Source: Mycobacteroides sp. LB1 (GTDB lineage Bacteria; Actinomycetota; Actinomycetes; Mycobacteriales; Mycobacteriaceae). Taken from it: a stretch of 64,000 bases of DNA. The notes below the pieces were generated by a model. The model did no database searches and was not told the DNA's origin. It saw only the letters and a program-made list of their open reading frames with translations. The stretch is taken from contig NZ_JACCFF010000006.1 of the NCBI RefSeq assembly GCF_013449725.1, positions 248,001 to 312,000 of the forward strand, written 5' to 3'. A program made the position numbers and the translations under genes. This document shows positions 52,789 through 61,553 of the stretch, piece after piece (position 1 is the stretch's first letter; each line of letters begins with the position of its first letter).

Positions 52789-54344
52789 CAACTGGTTCGA
52801 TAGTGTCGCCGCCGCCGTATACGACTCCGGGGGCACCAGTTCCGGCTGGGCCTGCAGGGCCGCCCGTGCCGCGCCCGCCGGTGCCGATCTTCGGGCCGCC
52901 GTCGCGGTTCCTGACGGCCTGGCCGCGGGACATCCGCTCCAAGATGACCCAGGGCGCACTGCTCAGCGGTACGGGCGCGGGTTTAGTGGCGGCGTTGTGC
53001 TGGCGGTCCTCGCTTCCGGGCTTGGGCTGGACGCTGACGGCGTTCACGGTGGCTCTGGCGGCCCTCGCGTCGCAGAGGGTGCAGTGGACGGCCACGCGCA
53101 TCGGTGCACTGCTGCTGGCGCTGTGCCTGGCGGTGGTGCCAACCGTGCGTGATGCGGGATGGCTTGTCGCGCTGTGTGTCCTGACGTCGGGGGCGTTGTT
53201 CGTGTACGCACTGGCTCCCGCGCGGACCTGGACGGGACTGATCTACGGGCAGTTCGTGATGCTGAGGGCGCCGTTTCGGGTGGCGGGCTGGATGCGCCGG
53301 GGGACCCGCACGATGTCGCGCGGACGCAAGATCAGCCCGGACCGGGCGGCGATCGTCGTGTTGGTGACGCTCGGCCTGGTGGCGGCGTTTGGCGCACTGC
53401 TGGCCGACGCCGATGCGCGGTTCAGCGTATTGATCAGCGGGGTCCTGCCGTTCGTGTCGTTCGGGGATGTGGTCGGGCGGGTTGTCGTCGGTGTGTTGGT
53501 CGGCGGGTTCGCGTTGGGCGCCATTTACGTGTTGGCCCAGCCTCCGAGCTTTGACCGGTTGGCACCGACCGAGCCCAAGAAGCTGCCGCGCTGGGAGTGG
53601 AGCCTGCCGCTGGCCGCGCTGAACCTGCTGTTCATCGCGTTTGTGGGCGTGCAGATCTCGGTGTTGTTTGGGGGAGATGAGCATGTGCAGGTCACTGAGG
53701 GGTTGACCTACGCGGAGTATGCGCGGCAGGGCTTTTGGCAGCTGCTGTTTGTCACCATCCTGGTGATGGGCGTGATCGCGGTGGCGATCCGGGTGGCGGG
53801 GCGTGACGATGCCCGCGACCGACTCTACCTGCGGGTGCTGATCGGCGGGCTGTGTATCACCACGCTGGTGATCGTGGCCTCGGCCATTCACCGGATGTCG
53901 TTGTACGAGAACGCGTACGGGTACAGCGTGGAGCGGTTGTTGGTGCGCTGGATCGAACTGGGCATGGGTCTTGTACTGGTGCTGATCCTGGTGGCGGGAA
54001 TCCGGATGAGTGCCCGGTGGCTGCCCACCGCGGTGGTGGCGGTCGGTGCGTTCGGGATGCTGGGGCTGGCGATCTTCAACCCGGAAAGCTATGTGGCGCA
54101 GCGCAACGTTCAGTTCTTTGAGCAGACCGGCAAGATCGATCAGTGGTACATGGGGAGCCTATCCTCGGATGCTTTCGAGGCGACGAAGTCGCTGCCCGAG
54201 GAGGTGCGGGAATGCGTGCAGGGACGGATGGCGGAGCAACAGCGGGCGACGGCGCCCTGGTACGAGTACAACGTGAGCCGGGAGAAGGTCCGGGCCGCTG
54301 AGGTGAAGCCGACCTCGTGCAACGTGGATCGCGACGGTAGGTGA
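52785..54344 (+). CDS. DUF4173-like polytopic membrane protein
   Basis: A 519-residue protein with a Pro-rich cytoplasmic N-terminus (about 50 residues) and roughly ten membrane helices, then a charged soluble tail of about 80 residues containing a cysteine pair (REC and TSC). The YTYAEYARQGFWQLLFV-like block (here LTYAEYARQGFWQLL) is the hallmark of DUF4173 proteins. It overlaps the kinase gene by four bases, so regulator, kinase and membrane protein form one operon. A role as output or signal partner of the two-component system is inferred. Confidence 0.75.
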   Translation: MTTGSIVSPPPYTTPGAPVPAGPAGPPVPRPPVPIFGPPSRFLTAWPRDIRSKMTQGALLSGTGAGLVAALCWRSSLPGLGWTLTAFTVALAALASQRVQWTATRIGALLLALCLAVVPTVRDAGWLVALCVLTSGALFVYALAPARTWTGLIYGQFVMLRAPFRVAGWMRRGTRTMSRGRKISPDRAAIVVLVTLGLVAAFGALLADADARFSVLISGVLPFVSFGDVVGRVVVGVLVGGFALGAIYVLAQPPSFDRLAPTEPKKLPRWEWSLPLAALNLLFIAFVGVQISVLFGGDEHVQVTEGLTYAEYARQGFWQLLFVTILVMGVIAVAIRVAGRDDARDRLYLRVLIGGLCITTLVIVASAIHRMSLYENAYGYSVERLLVRWIELGMGLVLVLILVAGIRMSARWLPTAVVAVGAFGMLGLAIFNPESYVAQRNVQFFEQTGKIDQWYMGSLSSDAFEATKSLPEEVRECVQGRMAEQQRATAPWYEYNVSREKVRAAEVKPTSCNVDRDGR

Positions 54345-54394
54345 CCTGGCTTCCAGGGCCTTGGCGGCAGATCGGCTAGAGTTCAGTGCTGCTA

Positions 54395-54468
54395 GGGGCG
54401 GTAGCTCAGTTGGTTAGAGCCGTGGACTCATAATCCATTGGTCGCGGGTTCGAGCCCCGCCCGCCCTA
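54395..54468 (+). tRNA. tRNA with CAT anticodon (Met or Ile2)
   Basis: A complete cloverleaf: acceptor GGGGCGG paired with CCGCCCT (first pair G-T), D-arm GCTC..GAGC, anticodon loop CTCATAA, T-arm GCGGG-TTCGAGC-CCCGC, discriminator A and no encoded CCA. It is not an initiator by its normal T-loop and first pair. Whether it is elongator Met or lysidine-modified Ile2 cannot be settled by eye. A TAGAGT box lies just upstream. The sequence after it changes to lower GC and accessory genes, so it may be an integration site, though no repeated 3' end was found. Confidence 0.93.
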
Positions 54469-55009
54469 CTTCTGAATGGTTGGCCGGGGTTGATGTTCTG
54501 CACTGGGGTGCAGGTGGCCTGAGAACACACATCCGACGCAATGGCTTTAAGTCCTGGGGTCCGATTATGAGTGCTCCCGGTCGTCGTTTTGTTGTGGCGT
54601 CAGCGGGCTCCTTAATTCGGTGGGCGCAAAGCGGTGACTTGGCCTCTAACCTAGCTATCGAGAATAGATGCGACGGCGAAGCGATGCGCTGGCCTTATGC
54701 ACACCGATCGGTACTTCGATCTGCCTCTGCTGCTTTTGCGTTCTAGCCGGCCTTCACAGTGGTGTCCTAACTTGGGTCGGAGGTTTCGCGCGATCTGCGG
54801 GCAGCGAGTGTTGATTGCGCAGTGTTGCAGTGACGTGAGTCGGCAAGCTGTGCTTGGCTGCTGCGTCTTGATGAAAGCCAGGTTGTATCGGCTTGCGGGG
54901 ACTGATTCGTGCAATCTGATCGATCAGCTACCAATTGAGCCTAAAGTGGTGACCTCGTGGCGTGCGTCGTTAGGACGTACCAGCATCCGCTTGACTAGAT
55001 GGAGGTGCG
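54469..55009. other. Non-coding left edge of the tRNA-linked island
   Basis: About 540 bases with no ORF I trust. Two short plus-strand reading frames (54438-54746 and 54697-55044) overlap the tRNA or the next gene, lack ribosome sites and have non-protein-like composition. Base composition falls relative to the core DNA on the left. The final bases hold the promoter region and GGAGGT ribosome site of the gene at 55010. Confidence 0.4.
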
Positions 55010-57415
55010 ATGGCGGGCCGAACGGTCGATCAGCTCAAAGTTGACTACCCGGATGTAGATTGGCGGGAAAAATTCATAGAGTTCTGTGGACTGATGGAGG
55101 CTCTCGCAGACTGCATCATTTCTGACAACTATGTTGTCTCGGATGAGTTAAACGCGGCTATAAAGTTGAGCGAGGCCGGCAACAAGCTAATGGGCCGACT
55201 GCTTCGGCAAAAAGTAAATGCGAAGGACGCGCGCCTCATGTGCGCGCTAACTCTGGGGCATGATGAAATTTTCGTTGATATCGATGCGACCGACATCATC
55301 AAGCTCTCTGAGGCTATCGACGCGGGGATTAAGAAGGGTGCAATCAGATTCCCATTTATCTATGGCCGTGAATTCTATGATACCTATGCAGAAATGTTCG
55401 ATGACGAGCGGGAATTCCTGTCCAACGAAGAGACTCTTCGACTTTTAGAGAAGCTGCCTAGCGGTGTCTTCCAATATGGAGTTTTTACGATTGGTCCCTA
55501 CGGAGTATGCCAAAGCTCTGAGCCCCGGAAGATATCGGCAAGTCGACGCGTACCCGGTTACCACTGCTCGGTTCCTGCGTGCCTTGCGATCCATCCAGTT
55601 TCGTTACAAACGGGAAGCAACGCGTCAATAAATCGCGATCGTGTGAAGTTGGAAGACGCCCTCCAAAATATGCCTGCAGACGCTAGCGACTGGTGGCAAT
55701 ACGCTGCAGAGCTCAGCGGTGGAGCAAGCACTCGCTACGGCGACCAGCAGATTGCGGTATTGCTGCCACTAGTCGGCGATACGTTGTCGGATGGCGAGTT
55801 GCGGAGCCTGGTATCCAATCTGTTTGACAACACTAAGGGTCAGCTTCGTGAGGCCGTCTCGCCATTTCTGAACGTTGGCGACGCCAGATCATGTGTCGAG
55901 GCTCTCGGTAGGGCCGAGTTGCTTCAAATAGTTCTACTTGCAAGAGAAGAACCGATTGCTTGTGCTCTCGATCGGTTGGTTCGTGCGGGAGATATTAAGG
56001 TGCCGCGGGGTGATGTGCGCAGACCCGTCGTCAACCGCAACGTCCGTTCAGGCGCGTTCCGCCTGCATGCCGAGCTGGGGCATTACGGAGTCCGCTTCGT
56101 CTCGGATGATCCTGGTCTTGCACTGCTGCGAGAACGTCGACTCCTCAACAAGCTCTATGTGCGCGAACCGGGTACCGACGTTCAAGAGCTCGAGTGGCAG
56201 TTGCGGGGGATCGATATCGAGGATCTTGATGAAAAGTTAGAGCATTTTTACCAAACTAAGGCTCCTACGGAAGCGCTCAGACGCCTTGTCTTGGCACGCA
56301 AATCTAATGCAGTCACCGCCTGCCATGAAGTCGGGGTTGATCACGATGAAGGATTAACGGATACGGCCCTTATCGAGACGCTGCTCTGGAAACTCGGTTT
56401 TCCTATCGAGTCGGACGAGGATCCGCATAAGTCATTTTGGGAGCGGCACGAACGTCTCTGGGCGCTTACACAGTCGCTGACGGTGGCAAGCAGTTCGGAG
56501 CGTTTTCAAGAAACCGCAATGCCCTATTTCACGATACTTGAGGGTCTTCTGCTCGATTCTCTCGCGTTTACATCATGGGCCTTGCTTGTAGATCACACCA
56601 GAACGGACATGCCGTTCACTTACGATAACTCGGATGACCGTGAGGCGGGTCTGGCTCTACTGCAAAGTGCTTGGGTTATAGAATCCGCTGGCGGTACTTA
56701 CGATATCGACTACACCGGTTCGCGCGTCGATCTTCGAGCTCTCATGGACGGCTTTCGGGTGCTCGCTAAGCATCTCGACCGCTGCCGCGTTACACCAGAA
56801 CTTTACGAGCGTCCGGCCGCGGAGATTCCGGAGTTTGATGGTAAGACCGAACTTAAGCGTTACCTTTTGCGTTCAACTTTGCCGTTTCTTGACCTCTCCA
56901 GACCCAGTCAAGATCGCATCATAGAGAGTTTAGAGCAAATTTCGCAATCGATGGCCAAAGCTGAAGTCAACCAAGTCCGTAACGACTACATGCATTATCG
57001 TCGAATTGCGCCTAATGTCACCCGTATTGAGAATGCCCTTGAGGCGACCCGGCAAAGCGTTAGTAAGATCGAAAACATGGGCTTCTGTCGTCTTATGTTC
57101 TCCCCAGCAGCCGTGGTCCAAGATCGGTGGGGTCAACGAATCCATGAATTCATCGGACCTCGAAGCTACGAGCATTTCTTTGCGAGGCCTACAACACTTG
57201 ATTGGATGGGCCTGCCGCGACTAGTGGAGGCCCAGTATCTTCTTCGCGCAGCAAGTTTTGGCGATCCAAACGAAGTTCTGAGGTTCACGCCCAGGTACCC
57301 AAGCGAGTTCTCGGAGATCTGGCAAGGGTTTCCCAACCGACGACGTCGAGGGCCCGGCTCCTTGGCGGCCGAGGATGCGCCTGCACATAAGTCTGACGTC
57401 CAGGCCTCGAGGTGA
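55010..57415 (+). CDS. Large accessory protein with C-terminal HEPN-like R-x4-H motif
   Basis: An 801-residue soluble protein with GGAGGT seven bases before its ATG. Codon use is richer in A and T at third positions than in the neighbouring core genes, a sign of transfer. No signal peptide or membrane helix is visible. The N-terminal 200 residues and the middle are helical repeats of unknown type. At residues 657-662 the sequence VRNDYMHY gives R-N-x3-H, the catalytic arrangement of HEPN ribonucleases, within a helical context. HEPN proteins are common in toxin and anti-phage systems. No other domain was recognised, so the role is a hypothesis. Confidence 0.6.
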   Translation: MAGRTVDQLKVDYPDVDWREKFIEFCGLMEALADCIISDNYVVSDELNAAIKLSEAGNKLMGRLLRQKVNAKDARLMCALTLGHDEIFVDIDATDIIKLSEAIDAGIKKGAIRFPFIYGREFYDTYAEMFDDEREFLSNEETLRLLEKLPSGVFQYGVFTIGPYGVCQSSEPRKISASRRVPGYHCSVPACLAIHPVSLQTGSNASINRDRVKLEDALQNMPADASDWWQYAAELSGGASTRYGDQQIAVLLPLVGDTLSDGELRSLVSNLFDNTKGQLREAVSPFLNVGDARSCVEALGRAELLQIVLLAREEPIACALDRLVRAGDIKVPRGDVRRPVVNRNVRSGAFRLHAELGHYGVRFVSDDPGLALLRERRLLNKLYVREPGTDVQELEWQLRGIDIEDLDEKLEHFYQTKAPTEALRRLVLARKSNAVTACHEVGVDHDEGLTDTALIETLLWKLGFPIESDEDPHKSFWERHERLWALTQSLTVASSSERFQETAMPYFTILEGLLLDSLAFTSWALLVDHTRTDMPFTYDNSDDREAGLALLQSAWVIESAGGTYDIDYTGSRVDLRALMDGFRVLAKHLDRCRVTPELYERPAAEIPEFDGKTELKRYLLRSTLPFLDLSRPSQDRIIESLEQISQSMAKAEVNQVRNDYMHYRRIAPNVTRIENALEATRQSVSKIENMGFCRLMFSPAAVVQDRWGQRIHEFIGPRSYEHFFARPTTLDWMGLPRLVEAQYLLRAASFGDPNEVLRFTPRYPSEFSEIWQGFPNRRRRGPGSLAAEDAPAHKSDVQASR

Positions 57416-58098
57416 ATTTGTCTTGAATCGATAGAACGTGAGCCGCTAGGTGCATCGGTGGTTCCGCCAGATACAAGTCGTCCATCGCAGGTGACCCACT
57501 GAAGCTGCCTCGCCCGGCGCGTTGGGCGAGCTGGCGTTGGTCTGCTCGCCATAGGCCCAACACTTCCCGAGCCAGCATCTGATCGGCTGCACAAATGGCC
57601 GCAAGCACCGAGGCCGCGAGTTGTCTGGAAGAGCGTCACGGATGGCAGGGTTGGGGCCGACGCTTAGTACAGAGGGACCTGCGATGGCCAGCTATGGTGC
57701 GCAACCCATTCGAACCGACAGTCCGATAGTTCCCGACCGTGCCATAGTGGGGTGTTATCGGTGAACCGGCATCTGACGCTGGCGGATCGGCTCGACCTAA
57801 CGCAAGATAGCCGGCGCCCACCCGTTTCGCAGGTCTGTTAGCGGTGGCGAACACATATCCGAAACCAGTTGGATAGCAGCGGTTATCCACGACATCGTGC
57901 TAACGAATCGAATCGTCGCAAGTGCTACGCGATGAGCGTGGTGGTAGTTCAGAGCAGTCAGGCGATACGCCAGCTCCGGTAAAGCTGGTCTGCGTGATCT
58001 GTGTGACCGGCCCCAGCGATGCGATAGGACGGGAGCATCGAACACCTGCGCCATGCTGTGCGGCGTTGTGTGGCGATAACAGGCAAGGAAACCTGTGT
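57416..58098. other. Non-coding stretch inside the island
   Basis: About 680 bases without a gene I can support. Short minus-strand frames at 57285-57608, 57636-57890 and 57797-58054 have no ribosome sites and their products are rich in Arg, Pro and Ser in a non-protein-like way. A GC-rich inverted pair, CTCGCCC with GGGCGAG, sits near 57510-57533 and could form a hairpin. The region may hold decayed genes or a small RNA, neither of which is shown. Confidence 0.4.
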
Positions 58099-59133
58099 TC
58101 AGGCTGACGGAAAGTCGAAATCTGACAGCGGGTGGGTTGCTTGGAGTAATTCCGAAGTGGTCGCCACCGCCTTCTCGGCGACGTCCTTCGTCATCTCCTT
58201 ACCGCCGTGCACGGCCTTGTTTCGTGGCTCGATCACTTGCGGCCCGAACCGGTCGGGCAGTGCGGCGACCTTTAACTTCCTCGCAAGCTCTGTTAGGGGC
58301 CCAAGCATCCTGTGCTTGTCCATCAGCGCTTCGGCCATGTCGGGGTTGCTGTTGACCGCGAGATGCGCGTCGAGTCTTGCCGTGAGGGCAAGTTCCGCGG
58401 CCGTACCCGCGTCGAGAATGGCTCGACGATATTCCCCTGTGTTCAGGAGTGAGCGCGCATCCCGAAGCATCAGCCGGGCATCGGGTGGCTGCCTCGCTTC
58501 GCCGGTAAGCGACATGCACCTTTCCAGCTGAGCCTTAGTCAAAGGATCTCCGACATACGGCCGTAGTTGAGGCATCTGAACCCAAGAAAACCCTGGCTCC
58601 TGCCCGTACCGCGGCTCAGTGATCCACATAGTTGTCCGACTGAATGACTGACGCCGCTGTCTGCCGAGTTCGATCAGGTCCTGCATGCTTACCACTCCGA
58701 TCCAGTCCGCCAGCAACGACCACCAGGTAGTTCGGTGTGTGACCAGATGGTCGCGAGTGTGCTGAAACTCGTCATCATCGCCTGCTGCGCCTTCTGTGAT
58801 GAAGCGAAGTTGCTCCACTACGAAGTATTTCGGCGGGAGGACGGCAGTGTTCCAGTCTTCCGAGGGGTCCGGGTCGCTCCACTCTTGCATGGACCCCCAT
58901 GCGCTATCACCGGCGTAATGGGCTTCTGCCGCATCCCTTTTATCTCGTTCGGCTCGGAAATTGGAGTGGGGCGCGATGAGATTGTGGTGATGCACGTCCG
59001 GATCAAACCTGGGGAGCCTCACCGTCAGCGGGAAGCAGGGCATACGCGACTCGTAGCTCTGATCCAGACACTCGGGCAGGACCAGAAATCCCGCGTCGCA
59101 TGACATATCGCCTTCGATGCGCTCCTTGGTCAC
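58099..59133 (-). CDS. HEPN-motif protein of the island
   Basis: A protein of 344 residues from a GTG at 59133 chosen because GGAGGGGAGGAG lies seven to eight bases before it; the ORF stays open to 59226. The N-terminal half (about 1-200) has many aromatics and acids and no recognised fold. The C-terminal 120 residues are helical: AILDAGTAAELALTARLD, then PRNKAVHGG, giving R304 and H309 of an R-N-x3-H motif, then EKAVATTSELL. This is the pattern of HEPN (ApeA-like or abortive-infection) domains. Its neighbour at 59327-60295 is a nuclease-like protein. A defence or RNase-toxin role is inferred. Confidence 0.62.
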   Translation of the reverse strand: MTKERIEGDMSCDAGFLVLPECLDQSYESRMPCFPLTVRLPRFDPDVHHHNLIAPHSNFRAERDKRDAAEAHYAGDSAWGSMQEWSDPDPSEDWNTAVLPPKYFVVEQLRFITEGAAGDDDEFQHTRDHLVTHRTTWWSLLADWIGVVSMQDLIELGRQRRQSFSRTTMWITEPRYGQEPGFSWVQMPQLRPYVGDPLTKAQLERCMSLTGEARQPPDARLMLRDARSLLNTGEYRRAILDAGTAAELALTARLDAHLAVNSNPDMAEALMDKHRMLGPLTELARKLKVAALPDRFGPQVIEPRNKAVHGGKEMTKDVAEKAVATTSELLQATHPLSDFDFPSA

Positions 59134-59326
59134 CTTTGTCTCCTCCCCTCCTGGTGTCGGCATGAGTCGCCGGCGTTGTGGCGCCTGGCGTCCTGGCGTT
59201 GCAGCCCGACGTGTCTCTTCATCCAAGCGCAGTTTGGCGGTCAGGGACAGGTCGCGGGCGGTGATGTGGGTCGAATCAACGGTCGATCGCGTTCCCTGGC
59301 AGCCGATCTGAGCATTTGGAGAGTAG

Positions 59327-60295
59327 CTAGAACAAGTACTGCCAATCAGCGTTTGGGATGAATCCCCTCTTCACGTTCTTGGCGATGTGCTCGTTCGTCA
59401 CCTCAACAAGGGGCCACCGCCTGAACGTGAGACCCCCGCGATCAGGGTAGGTCTTCGTAATTCGGAAACCATCTGCTAGCGGCCGGAGAGTCTTGTCATT
59501 GATGGCTAGCTTTCCCCACAGCGATCCAATTAAATGAGCGAGCGGGGATAGTGGATCTTCGTCGTCGTAGTCGTGACGGAGCCCAGACATCACGATGTCT
59601 TGCCCGCTCATAAGCTCGGCTATCTCCGGGGGTATGTTCTGCGCTAGCGAGAGCGGCATCCTCATCGAACGTAGAATTTCGCCCTTGACGATCGATGTTG
59701 AGCGAACCCAATAACCGAGATCGGCTACGCACAGCATGTCGAGCCCGTCACGAGGCGTTCTGACGTCCTTGTCGAACCCCTCAACCAAAGCCTTCACCTT
59801 GAGCTTCGGATCGTCGGCCTTCTTCCAGCTATGCGACTCGGCCAGAAGGCCGAAAAACATGGGTGGTGCCAGGTGATCCCGTGGTGTCCCCTCACGAATC
59901 TTCATACCCTGTCGGATCATCGCGGCTTGTTCATAAGCTTCAGCGATCTCTTTGCGGTTGACCGTGCGCTTCACGCTGAACGCAGCGGCGACTCCCGATG
60001 CCAGGACATCGCGCTTCTTCCGAAGTGGCTTCGGATAGTGGGGATGGAACACAACCAGATCGACCTCTCTCGACTTGGCAGGTCCATCTTCCGTCTCAAG
60101 CAGCAGGTACTTGCGCTTACGGATCTCATAGTCAGGAGGTAGCCAATCTGAGAGCACTTCATCCCAGACTGACTCAACACCATGGCCAACTTCTTGGATC
60201 TTGTTCGCTTGACGCGCTGCTTCTTGCTCACGTTCGTAGGCTTCAACGATGGACCGGTTCACGTCCTCCAGCCACTGGTGATGTTCGTGCTGCAT
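59327..60295 (-). CDS. DUF6602-like protein, possible PD-(D/E)xK-type nuclease
   Basis: A 322-residue soluble protein. The order GVESVWDEVLSDWLPPDYEIRK, then SREVDLVVFHPHYP, then AAFSVKRTVNRKE resembles DUF6602 proteins, in which a conserved acidic residue and a later x-V-K strand form a PD-(D/E)xK-like core. Here the candidates are the Asp of EVDLVV and the Lys of FSVKR, with Ser in place of the usual Glu or Gln. It follows about 190 bases upstream of the HEPN-motif gene on the same strand and may be in its operon. A nuclease or effector role in defence is plausible, but activity is not proved. Confidence 0.6.
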   Translation of the reverse strand: MQHEHHQWLEDVNRSIVEAYEREQEAARQANKIQEVGHGVESVWDEVLSDWLPPDYEIRKRKYLLLETEDGPAKSREVDLVVFHPHYPKPLRKKRDVLASGVAAAFSVKRTVNRKEIAEAYEQAAMIRQGMKIREGTPRDHLAPPMFFGLLAESHSWKKADDPKLKVKALVEGFDKDVRTPRDGLDMLCVADLGYWVRSTSIVKGEILRSMRMPLSLAQNIPPEIAELMSGQDIVMSGLRHDYDDEDPLSPLAHLIGSLWGKLAINDKTLRPLADGFRITKTYPDRGGLTFRRWPLVEVTNEHIAKNVKRGFIPNADWQYLF

Positions 60296-60562
60296 GGCCC
60301 GATGGTAGCCAGCGCCGTCGATAGAACAACGGAGGTTTGAAGGGTGCGTCCATACAACCGGGCTTTGATCCGTGGAGACAGAGAGATACGGGGGGCTTCG
60401 GTGGCCTGTGCTGTAAGTGCGCTCTCACCCGTCGGGGGCATCGCTGCTCGACGGACGCAACGCCACCCGCAGTCGGCATGACAGCGAGGCGATGAGATGC
60501 CTTGTCGCCAAGCCGGATACGCCCGCGTCTTTATCTCGGTGACCGAGAAGAAGTCGAAAGCG

Positions 60563-61378
60563 CTACGTAAGCATCGGGTCGATCGCCGACCGCGGCACCA
60601 GCACCTGCAACGCCCCGTATGAGTCGGGCAATATCGCGCCTTGGTCGAAGAAGAACATCACCCCGTCGTTGAGCACCGCGAAATTCTGGTAGTTGGCAGG
60701 GTTGTACAGCGAAGCCGGTGAGAACGGCAGCGGCGGTGGGGGAGGTGGCGTCGTAGTGGTGGCCGACGTGGTGGTAGTCGGCTGTCCCGAGGTTGTAGTC
60801 GGCGTGGGAGGCGCGACCGGCGGTGCCAGCTGTTGCTGCAGTTGAGCCTGGACTACCGGCGCGACGGTCTTCAGCGGATCGTCCACCCGCCATAGCGGCA
60901 CATTTTCTTTGTCGTCCGCTGCGGCCGTGTAGAGAATCGCCTTGCGATAGCTCTGGTCCCAGTTGTACGCCTTGTACGTCGTCTGCGGCTGCCCGCTGCC
61001 GGCGTTTTGGTACACCTTGAACACCACGGTCTGCGTGCCACGCGGGGGAATCGCCGAGGTGTATTCCGTTGGCTTGATGCTCAACTGAGACGGCGTACTG
61101 CGGGCCGCGCCAGACTTGGCCGTGTTGAGGAACGCGTCGCGCGTTTTGGCAACGTATTCGGCGATCGGCTTCTGGTCCGGGTAGTTCAGCGGAATGGTGA
61201 TGTCGACGCTGTACCCGGTATCGGAGAGGCGGATCTCACACGTCTTGCCGGTATTGCTGCCCTTGAGGTCGGCGCAGTAATCGTGCGGCGCCGCCACCGC
61301 TACGCCAGCAGAACCAAAGATGGCGGCAACGGTGGCCAGCACAGACACGCTCACAGAGCGCATGGATAAGGAGGGCAC
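60563..61378 (-). CDS. mpt64: Secreted MPT64-like protein (RsiV/DUF3298-type)
   Basis: A 271-residue secreted protein with a signal peptide (SVLATVAAIFGSAGVAVAA, cleavage near residue 29). Blocks shared with mycobacterial MPT64 are DYCADLKGSNTGKTCEI, IPPRGTQTVVFKVYQNAGS, TTYKAYNWDQSYRKAI, NYQNFAVLNDGVMFFF and QVLVPRSAID at the C-terminus. A Pro/Thr-rich insertion of about 40 residues (TTTTSATTTTPPPPPP) splits the domain and is not in the M. tuberculosis protein as I recall it. Two cysteines near the mature N-terminus probably form a disulfide. MPT64 is a secreted antigen; its molecular role is unclear. Confidence 0.85.
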   Translation of the reverse strand: MPSLSMRSVSVSVLATVAAIFGSAGVAVAAPHDYCADLKGSNTGKTCEIRLSDTGYSVDITIPLNYPDQKPIAEYVAKTRDAFLNTAKSGAARSTPSQLSIKPTEYTSAIPPRGTQTVVFKVYQNAGSGQPQTTYKAYNWDQSYRKAILYTAAADDKENVPLWRVDDPLKTVAPVVQAQLQQQLAPPVAPPTPTTTSGQPTTTTSATTTTPPPPPPLPFSPASLYNPANYQNFAVLNDGVMFFFDQGAILPDSYGALQVLVPRSAIDPMLT

Positions 61379-61553
61379 GTATGCACTCTAACTTCGCAAG
61401 GTGAACCAAGTGCCTGGACCGGTGAACTGAGCCACCGAACTGACTGTGCCCTTGGAGTTGCCTGATATTCGGGTGGAAGCCCTCTCAGCGGCCCCATCAC
61501 CTCGCTACGATCACACCGTTCTTGGATCTTGAAACCCCTACGAGGGAGCGGCC

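Noticed and set aside
54438..54746. Plus-strand ORF overlapping the CAT tRNA
   Set aside because: It begins inside the tRNA, has no ribosome site and codes for a non-protein-like sequence.
57797..58054. 85-aa minus-strand ORF in the island
   Set aside because: No ribosome site, no recognisable domain and poor amino acid composition.
54395..61378. Duplicate of the tRNA 3' end as an attachment site, or an integrase/transposase
   Set aside because: I scanned for the T-arm sequence GGTTCGAGCCCCGC downstream and saw no copy, and no recombinase is encoded, so integration at the tRNA stays a suspicion.
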